Position numbers and translations under genes: made by a program. This document shows positions 1 to 9,090 of a stretch of 64,000 nt of DNA, piece by piece. The notes under the pieces were generated by a model. The model was not told where the DNA came from. It made no database searches and worked only from the letters and a program-made list of their open reading frames with translations. The stretch's first letter is position 1; every line of letters starts with the position of its first letter. Source of the stretch: an uncultured Eubacteriales bacterium (lineage in GTDB: Bacteria; Bacillota; Clostridia; Oscillospirales; Oscillospiraceae); assembly GCA_900544295.1 (NCBI GenBank), contig UQUO01000002.1, forward strand, positions 62,001 to 126,000, read 5' to 3'.

Positions 1-1357
1 CTATGCAGTCGGTCATATGCGCAGGGCAGCAGACGGCGGTATCCTCGGGAACGCCGTTCTCGTCCCCGTTGCCCGCGGCGACTACCACGACTATGCCGCT
101 GTTCCAGGCCTCGGTGACGTAATAGTCTATGGGGCTGCCGCAGCTGCCGTCCGCGCCACAGACACAGGACCCGCCCAGGCTCATGTTTATGACGTCCGCT
201 CCGCTCTCGATGGCATATTTCAGCCCCGCCGCGACGTAGGAATCCGAGGTCGTCTCCCCCACGAACACGCGGACGGGCAGGATGCTCACATCCAGGCCCC
301 AGGTGCAGTCTATTATCGTGCCTGCCACGTGGGTGCCGTGTCCGGCGTCGTCCGTCCAGCCGTTGGAGCCAGGGTTCGTCACGTCCGTGCCTTCGAGAAT
401 GCAGTGGGCGTTCTCGTCGCAGGGCTCCACGCCTGTGTCGAGCACGGCAACGGTGACAGGGCTCGTGTTCCGGTCCTTTAGCCAGGCGGCGAGCCTGTCG
501 AGGCCCAGATATTCCACGCCCCAGCTGTAGTATACCTCTCCGCTGTAAGGCGAGGTATAGGGGACGGCGCTGACGCTCCGCTGCACCGCGCTGCCCGCTG
601 TGTAGGCGTACTCGTCCGTATCCACGAAGAGTATGCCGTCCATGGCTGTGAGCGCGTCCAGGCAGCGCTGGGCCTCCTCCTCGCTCTCAAACTGCACTAC
701 AAGATAGTTGTCGCTGTCGGCTATGATCTCCGCCGCCGGGAAGTCGCTGAGGTCTATGCCCGGGCCTTCAAACTTCAGCAGCAGTCGGTTCGTGCTGCGC
801 TGGCCGCTTACGACCAGCTCATCGTCGTAGGAGCGTATGAGTTCAGAAAGGGCGCTGTTAAACTCCTCGAAGGTCGCGGTTTCGGTGAGCTGCGTGTCCT
901 CATGGACGAGTATGCCCTCAGGCGGGCGCTCGGGCAGAAACAGCACCAGCGCACAGGCGGCGAGGACGACGGCTAGGGCGGCGCAGGCCCAGGTTATTGC
1001 CCGGCGTCGCCTCGCGCGGCGCAGCTCCGCCAGCCTAGAAGCAGCCTCGGCGCTGCCGAGCGCGGCGGCCTTTTCGTACCACTCCAGGCTCATCCTCTGG
1101 CTGCGGTGGACGGCCCAACCGTACTGGAACAGCTCGCCCATCGCAAGCGCGGCCTGGGCATGGCCGAGCTTTGCGGCCTTTTCCATGTTGTAGACCGCCT
1201 CGGCGGTCTCCTTGCCCTTGCCGGCCTTGCCGAGGGCGGCGTCTGCGAGGGTAAACAGGGCCTCCGGGTTCTCGCGGTTGAAGCTCTCCCGGCACCAGAG
1301 CAGCCGGGCCTCGTCGTATTCCGCGGACTGCCAGGCCCTCCACTGCCTGTTATACAT
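1..1357 (-). CDS. Sel1-repeat, membrane-anchored subtilisin-like serine protease (C-terminus outside window)
   Basis: The frame opens with an ATG that overlaps the stop of the vWA gene upstream (ATGtaTAA) and stays open for 452 codons to the window edge. Residues about 35-105 form Sel1/TPR-type helical repeats. A hydrophobic segment at about 120-140 follows an Arg-rich stretch and looks like a membrane anchor. The S8 peptidase domain begins near residue 300: catalytic Asp307 in VAVLDTG, catalytic His340 in GHGTHVAG, and the oxyanion Asn430 in AAGNG. The catalytic Ser would lie beyond base 1. It is the last visible gene of a GTPase/vWA operon, so it is a plausible protease effector or processing enzyme of that system (inference). 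The protease call is firm; the role is not. Confidence 0.88.
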   Translation of the reverse strand, partial: MYNRQWRAWQSAEYDEARLLWCRESFNRENPEALFTLADAALGKAGKGKETAEAVYNMEKAAKLGHAQAALAMGELFQYGWAVHRSQRMSLEWYEKAAALGSAEAASRLAELRRARRRRAITWACAALAVVLAACALVLFLPERPPEGILVHEDTQLTETATFEEFNSALSELIRSYDDELVVSGQRSTNRLLLKFEGPGIDLSDFPAAEIIADSDNYLVVQFESEEEAQRCLDALTAMDGILFVDTDEYAYTAGSAVQRSVSAVPYTSPYSGEVYYSWGVEYLGLDRLAAWLKDRNTSPVTVAVLDTGVEPCDENAHCILEGTDVTNPGSNGWTDDAGHGTHVAGTIIDCTWGLDVSILPVRVFVGETTSDSYVAAGLKYAIESGADVINMSLGGSCVCGADGSCGSPIDYYVTEAWNSGIVVVVAAGNGDENGVPEDTAVCCPAHMTDCI

Positions 1358-2525
1358 CCAGCACCTCGCCTCCGTTCAGCTCGAATGACACGTAGGCTGT
1401 CCCCAGCAGAAGGCAGGCCAGCGTCAGGCAGGTGTCCACCTGCCCGCCCAACAGCGTGATGAGCACGGCGAGCAGCACGCCGCTGCCGAGGTTCAGCAGC
1501 AGCTTTTTCGCCCTGAACTGGGTAAAATAGCCCACCCCGAAGAGCAGCGCGCACAACAGCAGGGTGACGAGCCTGACGGCGAACTGGTAGAGCGAGGTCT
1601 CCTCCGAGCCGATAAGCAGGTCCTCTTCCATGCTCACGCGGTTTTCCGTGCTGGCCTCGAAGGCGTTGTTGAAGGATTCCAGCAGCGCGGCGGTATCTAC
1701 GCTGCCGTCGGCGGCGGGCTTCAGGCGGGTGTCGAAGCCGCCGGTGGCGTTCGCGAGGTCTATGAGCGCGCGCCCCTGGGAGCCAGTGGTGGAGCTCTTG
1801 CTTATGCGCACGGAGAAGAACATGATCCCCCCGGCCTGGATGTCCTGCGCCACGTCGGAGTCGAGGTCGCCCTCGCCATCCGTCAGCAGGAGGATGGCGA
1901 GGTTCACGTCCGGCCTCGCCTCCGCCGTCAGCGTGTCCACGGCGAGGCGCAGCGGGGCGTTGAAGTCCGTCTGGCCTATGGAGTCTATGGAGGCTATGAA
2001 GTCCTTCAGCTCCTGCTTTCCCGTGCTGTCCATATACAGCAGATCCGTGCTGTCCAGCACCGTGGAAGCGAAGGACACGGCCTGGAGGCGGTTATCCTCG
2101 CCCACGGCGTCCACGAACTGCGAGGCGGCCTCGGTACGCGGGGCGTCATAGCCGGCGGAATCCATGCTGCTTGAGGCGTCCAGAAGCAGGACCATGTCCA
2201 CCTTGTCCGTGCTGACGACGACCTCCTCGCGCGTCACCATAAAGAGCGCCTGACCTCCAGCGCCTGCGGCGAAGATGAGCGCGCCGCAGAGGATGAAGGA
2301 GATGAGCCAGCCGCGCGGCCGCCTCGCCCGCCAGCGCCCGAAGCACAGCGAGAGCGAAAGCCCCGCAAAGCCGCCGATATAGATGGCCAGAAACACGGCA
2401 CCGCCCCAGAGGGCGTGCTCCATGGGGCCGTTCACATTATCATACACAGCGGCGACGAGCTGCGAGCCCAGCAGCGCGCCTGCGAGGGAGAATATCCAGC
2501 TGAGCACACCGAAACGTCCGCGCAT
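1350..2525 (-). CDS. Membrane-anchored vWA-domain protein
   Basis: The protein has 391 residues. Two to three hydrophobic segments occupy residues about 5-95, a von Willebrand factor A domain follows, and two more membrane segments lie near the C-terminus (about 320-385). The metal-ion-dependent adhesion site is intact: DASSS at residues 116-120 after a hydrophobic strand, and a downstream LLLTDGEGD strand. The layout is like BatA/BatB proteins, whose vWA domain is held between membrane helices. Its ATG overlaps the TGA of the upstream gene (TGATG) and its stop overlaps the start of the protease gene, so the three are translationally coupled. vWA domains usually mediate metal-dependent protein binding; a scaffold or sensor role in the operon is inferred. 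Confidence 0.88.
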   Translation of the reverse strand: MRGRFGVLSWIFSLAGALLGSQLVAAVYDNVNGPMEHALWGGAVFLAIYIGGFAGLSLSLCFGRWRARRPRGWLISFILCGALIFAAGAGGQALFMVTREEVVVSTDKVDMVLLLDASSSMDSAGYDAPRTEAASQFVDAVGEDNRLQAVSFASTVLDSTDLLYMDSTGKQELKDFIASIDSIGQTDFNAPLRLAVDTLTAEARPDVNLAILLLTDGEGDLDSDVAQDIQAGGIMFFSVRISKSSTTGSQGRALIDLANATGGFDTRLKPAADGSVDTAALLESFNNAFEASTENRVSMEEDLLIGSEETSLYQFAVRLVTLLLCALLFGVGYFTQFRAKKLLLNLGSGVLLAVLITLLGGQVDTCLTLACLLLGTAYVSFELNGGEVLDV

Positions 2526-3553
2526 CAGTTCTCCTCCTCCCTGCGCAGCTGCTCAGGCTCCCAGCCGAGGCTGCCGAATTTTACGCTGTAGATCTCGTGT
2601 ATGCCCCGGACAAGGCCTCCCTGCTCCGAATCTGCAAAATAGTCCGAGCCGCCGCGCTCGCATATGTTCTGGATGGTGTAGAGCGCGGGAATGTGGCAGT
2701 TGTCGGGGATATAGGTCTGGTAAAAGCCGCTCTGGCCTATGTGCAGGCGCGGGAGGCCGTATTCATCCATGCCTACGCACTCCAGGCCGCCGTAAACCTG
2801 CACGGGCAGTATGGCCACGTGCGCCCGGGTGGAAAAGCGCTCCCTGCACAGGCGGCACAGCTCCTGCGAAGCCGCGGCGGGCAGCTCCGAGCGCCCTCCG
2901 ACGCCGCCGAAGCGGCCCAGCTGTTCGCACTGGCTGACGATGAGGCAGGCCACCGCGCCCTCCTCGGGCAGCTCGTCTAGGACGGCCTGCAGCTCGTACA
3001 GGAAGCCGTCCGAGCCGCTGTGCAGCAGCGCGCCGTCGCACAGGAGCCACACCGCGTCCGCCCCAGACCAGTCCGCACCCTCTGCCTCCTCGGGCGTTAC
3101 GCAGTGGATGTCGAGGTCCAGCGCTTTCTCCTGGTCGCCGGAGGGGCTGAGGCTGAACACGTAGCGGCGCTCTGCGTCCTCATGCTCCGGATAGCTCCAG
3201 TCGTCGCTGCTGAAGCTCCAGCAAAACTGCTCCAGCCGCTTTTTCTTGCCTACGAGGTCATTTATTGTCGCCGACTCGCGTGTATAGTAGGCGAGGCCCA
3301 GACCGCTGAGGGCCTCGCTCATATTCAGATTCATGCCGCAGAGGAATTCCTGCATGATGGAGAGGCTGCGCCCCAGGAGCACTATTCTGAGTTTATCCCT
3401 GCCCTTTGAAGGGGGCGTCTCGCGGAGCGTTTCATCCACTACGGGCTCAACTTTTACCCGCTCGGGCCGCTCGCGGACGGTTTTTTCCCTGGCGGGCCGC
3501 TCGCGGCGGGCCTTTTCCGGCCGCGCCTCTGCCACGAAGGAGCCGAATGCCAT
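2525..3553 (-). CDS. Uncharacterised protein with a degenerate GTPase-like N-terminal strand
   Basis: About 343 residues if translation starts at the ATG at 3553, which has AGGAGG upstream; an in-frame start further out would overlap the preceding gene heavily. The N-terminal 45 residues are rich in Arg, Glu and Lys. A strand reading RIVLLGRSLS then resembles the start of a P-loop fold but lacks the GK[ST] that binds phosphate, so any nucleotide binding would be atypical. Later hydrophobic strands (AVWLLCDGAL, VACLIVSQCE) fit an alpha/beta domain like that of a small GTPase. I do not recognise a named family. It sits between the double-GTPase-type pair and the vWA gene in one operon, so it may be a catalytically dead GTPase partner (inference). 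Confidence 0.7.
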   Translation of the reverse strand: MAFGSFVAEARPEKARRERPAREKTVRERPERVKVEPVVDETLRETPPSKGRDKLRIVLLGRSLSIMQEFLCGMNLNMSEALSGLGLAYYTRESATINDLVGKKKRLEQFCWSFSSDDWSYPEHEDAERRYVFSLSPSGDQEKALDLDIHCVTPEEAEGADWSGADAVWLLCDGALLHSGSDGFLYELQAVLDELPEEGAVACLIVSQCEQLGRFGGVGGRSELPAAASQELCRLCRERFSTRAHVAILPVQVYGGLECVGMDEYGLPRLHIGQSGFYQTYIPDNCHIPALYTIQNICERGGSDYFADSEQGGLVRGIHEIYSVKFGSLGWEPEQLRREEEN

Positions 3554-3572
3554 GGCTTTTGCGCCTCCTCTC

Positions 3573-4286
3573 TCAGTCGCCGGGCTCCAGCTCCCAGATG
3601 GGGCCGCGGCCCGTAAAGCTCTCGTCAAAGGCCGCCTGCGTTAGCGCGCAGGCGGGCTTAATGAGCCAGTTCGGCCCGTCGCCAAGGGCGCAGGCCGTCT
3701 CCTTCCAGCCGCCGGTGTACACGGCCAGGCGCAGCAGGCCGCGCTCCAGCCTCGGCGGCTGCGTCCGCTGCATCCCCGGCAGCAGCACCGCCGCGGGGTC
3801 GCCCCTCGGCACCAGCAGCCGCAGGCGGCTGCGCCCCGCGCAGTCGTCCGCCCAAGCGTTGAAGGCCGCGCCGTCCAGGCTGTAGCCGCAGGGGCCGCCC
3901 GCGCTCAGCCAGCCGAAAATCCGGGAGCGAAAGCCGTCAAAGTCGCCCAGGATGGCCAGCGCCGTGCGGCGCAGCCGGCTTCCCTCCCCCGGCGCGGCGT
4001 AGAAGGCCAGGTTCACCGTGCCTTGACGCCCGTCCGAAAAGCTGCCCTCCAGCTCCCGCAGGCCGAACATGCCCGCCGTGGGCATGGGCTGGCGCCAGGG
4101 CTTCTCCACCGGTTCCGCCAGATCCCGCCAGAGCAGGCGGAAGATGCCGTAGGAGAAAAACTCCCCCAGCGCCGCCGGCAGGCCCTCATGCCCGCCCTCC
4201 ACGGGGACGAGCGCGTCCCCCTCCAGTCGGGTGTGGAAAAAGCCTGTTTTTGAGTTTTCATATGAGCAGTAGAAATAGCTTTCCAT
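3573..4286 (-). CDS. Uncharacterised operon protein (candidate GTPase-associated adaptor)
   Basis: This 237-residue protein has no predicted signal or membrane helix. It opens with MESYFYCSYENSKTGFFHTR, and contains many aromatic and Arg residues and alternating beta/alpha character. I recognise no catalytic motif. Its position directly after the GTPase gene recalls the GTPase-associated (GAP1-type) proteins that accompany paired GTPases in bacterial conflict loci, whose N-terminal domain likewise begins with short aromatic strands, but this is a contextual guess and not a match I can verify. It starts 24 bases after the stop of the GTPase gene and ends 19 bases before the next start. Confidence 0.65.
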   Translation of the reverse strand: MESYFYCSYENSKTGFFHTRLEGDALVPVEGGHEGLPAALGEFFSYGIFRLLWRDLAEPVEKPWRQPMPTAGMFGLRELEGSFSDGRQGTVNLAFYAAPGEGSRLRRTALAILGDFDGFRSRIFGWLSAGGPCGYSLDGAAFNAWADDCAGRSRLRLLVPRGDPAAVLLPGMQRTQPPRLERGLLRLAVYTGGWKETACALGDGPNWLIKPACALTQAAFDESFTGRGPIWELEPGD

Positions 4287-4310
4287 ACGGACGCTCCAAT
4301 TAAGTCCGGG

Positions 4311-5366
4311 TCAAAGCTCCCGGGGGTTCTGGATGAAGTAAAAACCGTCCTCCGGGTGATTGCCCGTGTTGCGCTTGAGCTTTTTCCTCAGCGTCTCGAC
4401 GGCGGCCTGCATCTGCGTGCGGTTCAGGCCCTGGAATATGCCACGCTGGCCGAAAAGCGAGCCCTTCTTCTGGGTCTGCGGCCCCAGCTCCTGCATCAGG
4501 ATGTAGATGAGGGCGTAGATCATGGGCTGCTCGCAGAACTTAGGACTGTAGCCCTGCTCGAACTCGCGCAGGAACTCCGGCTCCTGGTAGAGGGAGGTTA
4601 TCTTCCCCGTCTCCGAGTCCGTGCGGAAGTGGACGAAGTCTATCCCGCCCGCGGAGAGTATCGGCGTGATGGCGAGGGTGCAGCTGTTCAGCAGCTCCGG
4701 CGTCGAGCGCAGGAACATGAGCAGGTCCCGGTAGCCGCAGCCTATGGCGTCTATGAGCTCCTGCATATAGTTGCGCTTGCTGACGTTCAGCTTCGGCGTG
4801 TTGGTCAGGTGGTAGTAGCGCTCGCACTTTATGGGGACGAAGAGTATCATCCTGTCCTCTATCTGGTCCACGGAGAGGCTGTTCTTGAAGAAGTTGGCTA
4901 TCTCCAGCGGCTTGTTGTACTCCTCGTGGTAGATGCCGTAGCCCTTGCTCGTCATCTTGGAGAATAGATACGGCGTGTCAATGGCGATTATGATGACCTG
5001 GCAGTCCTTGACGAGGGCCTTGACCTCCTTCTGGTGGCTGTCCGTCAGCCATTCGCCGGGGATGTCGTGGATGCGGAAGGGTATCTTCCCGCCGTTGTCG
5101 ATTCGCAGATGGAAGCTGTAGGTCTTGAGCGCGCTGGTCGGGTTCTCGTCCACTTCGACGCGGGTCAGGGGCGTTTTGAAGCTCTCGACCTTCTGCCTTA
5201 TGCTGATTTTGGCCTTCTCCAAATCCACCCTGGTCTGCTCGTTATCCGAGTCCAGGCTCATGGAGGTGCCCGCCAGGGCCTTGTTTATCTCGGCGCACAT
5301 GGAGGCGAGGACCGTGGTTTTTCCGCAGCGCTTGCCGCCCATCATGAGTATGTTGACCTGTTTCAT
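4311..5366 (-). CDS. P-loop GTPase, double-GTPase-like
   Basis: 351 residues from an ATG that shares one base with the TGA of the upstream dynamin-like gene (TGATG); a GTG one codon earlier is also possible. A clear Walker A/G1 motif, GGKRCGKTT, lies within the first 20 residues. A G3-like HDIPGEW motif occurs around residue 120, followed by hydrophobic strands VIIIAIDTP and ILFVPIKCE in the positions of G3/G4; the canonical NKxD is absent. The DxPGE form of G3 is typical of the TRAFAC-like double-GTPase proteins described from bacterial conflict loci. The gene follows a large GTPase, the arrangement in which such pairs occur. GTP binding is well supported; regulation of an effector by the pair is inferred. 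Confidence 0.82.
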   Translation of the reverse strand: MKQVNILMMGGKRCGKTTVLASMCAEINKALAGTSMSLDSDNEQTRVDLEKAKISIRQKVESFKTPLTRVEVDENPTSALKTYSFHLRIDNGGKIPFRIHDIPGEWLTDSHQKEVKALVKDCQVIIIAIDTPYLFSKMTSKGYGIYHEEYNKPLEIANFFKNSLSVDQIEDRMILFVPIKCERYYHLTNTPKLNVSKRNYMQELIDAIGCGYRDLLMFLRSTPELLNSCTLAITPILSAGGIDFVHFRTDSETGKITSLYQEPEFLREFEQGYSPKFCEQPMIYALIYILMQELGPQTQKKGSLFGQRGIFQGLNRTQMQAAVETLRKKLKRNTGNHPEDGFYFIQNPREL

Positions 5367-7657
5367 CACTCGGCTCCTTTCTCAGCCGCGGCCCCGGCGC
5401 CTTCGAGGAAGGCCCTCAGCCCGGACACCATCTCGTTGTAGGCCGCTATCAGCCTGTTCACAACGTCGAAGCGCTCGACGTCCTCCTTCCACAGCTTGGA
5501 GCTGAACTCCTGGAAGAAGGCGCCCCAGACGTCCGCCATGCTTATGAGGTAGCCGCCGGACAGGTCGATGGCGAAGGTAAGTCTGTCGTAAAACTCCTCT
5601 GCCGCCGCGTAAAACGCCTGGTTCGGCGTGCGGTAGAGCTTGGCCAGGTGGTAGCGCAGCTCGTCCTCGATGACGGACATGCGGGAGGTGAGGTAGAAAT
5701 GTATGGCGTTCTCGCAGTTGCTGCGCTGGAAGGTGATGGTCGGCTTGGCGTACTCGGCGCACAGCGGGTTTATTATGTACATCTGCCGCCGCACCTCCTG
5801 GATGAGCTGCGCGCGGGTGTTGAACTCGAAGCGGTAGAGGAAGTCGAAGCCCTTGCGTATCTGGGCGTATTTCTCGTTGCCGGTGAGTATCTCGTCCATC
5901 ATCGTCTTGAGCCACTCTATCATGTCGCAGTCCTCGTCCTGCGAGCCGCCATCCGCCTCGTTCGAGGAGAGCTGGCGCAGCTCCTGATACAGCGTGCGCA
6001 CGAGGGAGCACTTGAACTGCCGCGTCTCCTCCTCCAGCACGTCGTCGATGGCGATGAAACGGTCTGTTATCTCGTTGCGGACGTAGTGCAGCATCTTCTC
6101 CCAGGCGTCCTCGCCCGTGAGCAGGCCGGTGCTGTTCACGATGGCCTTTATCTTTTCCGGCGTGGGGACGATGTTGTCGAGGTTGTTCAGGATGGCCTGG
6201 ACGCTGTTCCAGAGCTTGGTGTTGGGCTTTTCCCGCTCCAGGCTCCAGTGGTGCATAGTCTCGCTCAGCTCCGCGGTCATGCGGTTGAAGCAGCGCTTGC
6301 CCTTCTCCGCCGCCTCCATGCCCAGCAGGCCGTGGGTATTCACCGGGCTGAGGGCGGGCAGCTTGTCGAGGAAGGCGCGCAGCTTCTCCTTCGCGGCCGC
6401 CTCCTTGGCGTAGACCGACTTCAGATAGGCCCCGTCTATGGCGTCCATGTTCTTCATCAGGGTGTTCAGCACGGGGATGGTGAAGTCGTCACGGACGGCG
6501 TCCTGGTCGCTCACGTCCACCACGCTGCTGCCGGCGACGGAGAACTTGGACTCGGTTATGCCGTTCAGGAAGGACTGGACGGTTTTGTCGTTCTGCCCGC
6601 GGTAGTGGTTCACGAGGTAGAAGAGCCACAGGCCCGTGTCCCTGTCGCGGAATTTGTCGCGCAGGCTGTTGTATAGCTCGATGTCAGACTCCTGCACACC
6701 GCTGATGGGCCGGGTGACGACGATGGCGGCGTCGCACTCCCTGTCCACGGTGTTGAGCATCATGTCCTCGATGCCGTACTTCGTGTCGCCTATGCCGACG
6801 GTGTCCACGAGGTGGACGCGGCCGATGTCCACGAAGAAGGGGCAGTAGATGTCCGCCCGGGCTACGGCGAGGTATTTGTAATAGAACTCCGCCTCCGGCG
6901 AGTCTACGTCCTTGCCGTTATTCTGGGCAACATAGGTCTTTATGAGCTGCGGGTCGGTCAGCGAAATTGGTGAGGAGCCGAAGAGCTCCTGTATCTCGCT
7001 GAAGTGCCGGACAATGTTCGTCAGATGCTTGAGGGCCGTTGCCTGGTTGGCATTGCCTTTCTCCACCTTGGAGGCGAGATAGTTGAGCCTTATATAGCCG
7101 ATATCCTCGAACTTCAGGGGATAGTTATTCAGGTATGCCGGGTCTATTTCCATTATGTACGGCCTGACTATGTCCAGGAGCTCCGAGGGCTGGCGGAAGG
7201 TTATAGTGGCGCGCACGCTGCCCTTCGGCATCTCTGCGGAGTTGCAGATGATGGAGGTGGCGCCGGTGCAGCTGGTCGCGTCGTATGCGGGGATGATCTC
7301 ATCGTCCAGGTCGCCCAGGGACTGCAGGAACTGGCTCTTGCCCTGGCGCTCCTTGCCGACGGTGGCGATGCTGATATAGTCGCGGTTGAAGCGCTTGACG
7401 CCGTCGCCCATGGCTGTGACGACCTGGTCCATGAGCTTAAGCAGCTCCACCTCGGAGGCATCCACGTCGTTGAATATTCTGCCATACTGCTCACGCAGCT
7501 TGTCGTCCTTGATATCCATGGACTCCATGACGAGCGAGGACGTGCCTCTGTATAGACTCTCCTTCAGCTTTTTCCAGGCCTCAAGGCGAGCTTCCAGCTC
7601 CTTCCCCTTCTCCTTCCGGGCCGCCAGTATGCGGTCTATCTGCTCCCTGATAGTCAT
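5366..7657 (-). CDS. Dynamin-like large GTPase
   Basis: 763 residues. The N-terminal 85 residues are helical and charged. The G domain shows G1 at VGKERQGKSQF, a Thr-rich switch I (TSCTGATS) and G3 at DTVGIGD; the G4 position reads VNHYRG and is degenerate. The C-terminal 400 residues are long amphipathic helices, as in the stalk of bacterial dynamin-like proteins or of the large GTPases linked to conflict systems. It is the first gene of the operon, about 70 bases downstream of a near-consensus promoter. Dynamin-like proteins polymerise and remodel membranes or act as nucleotide-gated switches; which applies here cannot be read from sequence. No transmembrane segment is evident. Confidence 0.85.
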   Translation of the reverse strand: MTIREQIDRILAARKEKGKELEARLEAWKKLKESLYRGTSSLVMESMDIKDDKLREQYGRIFNDVDASEVELLKLMDQVVTAMGDGVKRFNRDYISIATVGKERQGKSQFLQSLGDLDDEIIPAYDATSCTGATSIICNSAEMPKGSVRATITFRQPSELLDIVRPYIMEIDPAYLNNYPLKFEDIGYIRLNYLASKVEKGNANQATALKHLTNIVRHFSEIQELFGSSPISLTDPQLIKTYVAQNNGKDVDSPEAEFYYKYLAVARADIYCPFFVDIGRVHLVDTVGIGDTKYGIEDMMLNTVDRECDAAIVVTRPISGVQESDIELYNSLRDKFRDRDTGLWLFYLVNHYRGQNDKTVQSFLNGITESKFSVAGSSVVDVSDQDAVRDDFTIPVLNTLMKNMDAIDGAYLKSVYAKEAAAKEKLRAFLDKLPALSPVNTHGLLGMEAAEKGKRCFNRMTAELSETMHHWSLEREKPNTKLWNSVQAILNNLDNIVPTPEKIKAIVNSTGLLTGEDAWEKMLHYVRNEITDRFIAIDDVLEEETRQFKCSLVRTLYQELRQLSSNEADGGSQDEDCDMIEWLKTMMDEILTGNEKYAQIRKGFDFLYRFEFNTRAQLIQEVRRQMYIINPLCAEYAKPTITFQRSNCENAIHFYLTSRMSVIEDELRYHLAKLYRTPNQAFYAAAEEFYDRLTFAIDLSGGYLISMADVWGAFFQEFSSKLWKEDVERFDVVNRLIAAYNEMVSGLRAFLEGAGAAAEKGAE

Positions 7658-7735
7658 AACGGTCCTCCCAAAGCACCGTCCGGGGTCGAAAGTCCCTCCA
7701 GACGCACTGTATTAATAGCAAATCGTGCCTTTTCC

Positions 7736-7764
7736 AGTATAATCATTTTCAATAATAATGTCAA
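7736..7764 (-). promoter_or_regulatory. Sigma-A promoter of the GTPase/vWA/protease operon
   Basis: On the minus strand TTGACA (7764-7759) and TATACT (7741-7736) are separated by exactly 17 bases. The predicted start is near 7729, leaving a leader of about 70 bases before the ATG at 7657, with GGGAGG as ribosome-binding site. The strength of the promoter suggests constitutive transcription of the operon unless an unseen factor acts. Confidence 0.75.
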
Positions 7765-7827
7765 TCAAACTGCATTATTATTTAAACACGCCCTATCACT
7801 TCCGTCGGCATGTTTTTTCCGCAAAAA

Positions 7828-7853
7828 AGCCCCCGCAGAGATCTGCGGGGGCT
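7828..7853. terminator. Bidirectional Rho-independent terminator
   Basis: A perfect 12-bp stem (AGCCCCCGCAGA with its complement) closes a 2-base loop. It is flanked by A6 on the left and T5 on the right, so it can stop transcription in both directions. It insulates the conflict-like operon from the recombinase remnant. Confidence 0.85.
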
Positions 7854-8289
7854 TTTTCAGGGCTCCGCCTTTGCCGCATCCCTGCGCAGGAGCGGAGGGC
7901 GGAAGCGGAGGTATAGGGCAGCGCCGTCCTTTCTGAATAAGGGGTTGGGACTATTCCAACAAGCAATTTTGTATTTAGAGAACAAAGGGCTCCCTAAAGA
8001 AAAACTCGTAAGTGAGGCCACACTTGCTGTACTTGCTATTGCGCCCGTTGTATCTGTGACCTGCCGGGCGCTTTTTGTCGTTTCCTGCGGTCTGGATGGC
8101 TGGCCGTTGTATTCTTTGCATTTCTTTCAAAAAGGAGGCGTTTAGCAGACAGAATACGCTCTCGCAGGATTGGTAGTAGCAGAAAGGGAGATAGCCACCT
8201 GATCCACCCATGGAAAGGTGTGAAACTGATGGAATCTAACCCCCGCGGCTATGGTATGCCTGCGACATCAGCAAGAAACGACGTATCAA
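7854..8289. other. Non-coding or decayed stretch
   Basis: No gene with a start, ribosome-binding site and family resemblance could be found in these 436 bases. Short open frames exist (for instance plus-strand 7810-8145), but they are compositionally mixed and overlap the terminator. Its position next to the recombinase wreck suggests remains of the same mobile element. Confidence 0.5.
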
Positions 8290-9033
8290 CAGGATCAACG
8301 GGAATGCGGGCGAGCCGATGGGCCAGGCTGCTTGAACGTGATGAAATCCTTGCCCAGCGTGCCTATTGGCTGAAAAAGGACATCAAGCGGCCTGGAAAGG
8401 GCAAGCAGCAGCCCGCTACCAAGCAGAACAGTCCCACCGTGACCAAAATTCTGTCTTTGCAGGAGTATTGCGGCGACATTCTCAACTTCAAGACCAACTC
8501 CAAATCCTACAAGAACAAAAAGAAGTTGGAGAATGACCGTTAGAATTGCGTCATCTTCAAGAACGTCCACGAGCCGATCATTGAACGGTCCGTCTTTGAG
8601 CAGGTGCAGCAGAAACAGGGCAAAATCCGCAAGCGCCGCACCAACGAAGGCGAGCATAAAATGTTCTCCGTCCTGCTGGTCTTTGCTGGCTGCGGCAGCG
8701 ATCTTCACTTTGTCTGGTAGATATTTGGAGCAGGTAGTGCCTGGTGAAATCCGTCGCCTGACGAAGTTCGCAAGTCTCTATTTGACGAATTTCTGAAAGC
8801 GTCGTAGACCGCCGCAAGCTCACGCCCCGGCTGCCGGGCGAGTTTGTTGAGAAAACCGAGGTTTTACATGCGGAAAAAACTGATGGTGTGTGGGAGCAGC
8901 GACTTCGCATCCACTATAACTGCGTGGGAGAAATCACGATTCCCAAAATGCCGCACCTGTCGGTCACTAATGTGACCGTCAACACCCGCAAGGGCGTGTT
9001 CGTCAACTACGCTCTAGTCAGAATTACCGGATG
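8290..9033 (+). pseudogene. Decayed large serine recombinase (transposon type)
   Basis: Three pieces of one recombinase can be read in order. The first (about 8290-8540) carries the zinc/recombinase-domain text ILSLQEYCGDILNFKT and ends at an in-frame TAG at 8541-8543. Beyond that stop the same frame continues with VIFKNVHEPIIERSVFEQVQ and EGEHKMFSVLL to about 8720. The third piece (about 8805-9033, another frame) is a DUF4368-type C-terminal domain including IHYNCVGEI and VNTRKGVFVNYAL. The catalytic N-terminal resolvase domain is missing and the middle is deleted, so the gene cannot make an active enzyme. It is a scar of an integrative element lying beyond the 3' end of tRNA-Gly. Confidence 0.85.
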
Positions 9034-9046
9034 AAAACAAAAAAGA

Positions 9047-9087
9047 CGAGTGTTCTTACAGCTTTTCAAAGGCTATAAGAACACTCG
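9047..9087 (-). terminator. Terminator of the tRNA-Gly transcript
   Basis: On the minus strand a 16-bp stem with one mismatch (CGAGTGTTCTTA arm) is followed by TCTTTTTTG. It lies 3 bases beyond the CCA end of tRNA-Gly. Confidence 0.8.
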
Positions 9088-9090
9088 CCA

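Noticed and set aside
7810..8145. 111-codon plus-strand frame after the GTPase operon
   Set aside because: It starts inside the terminator hairpin, has no ribosome-binding site and shows no family resemblance.
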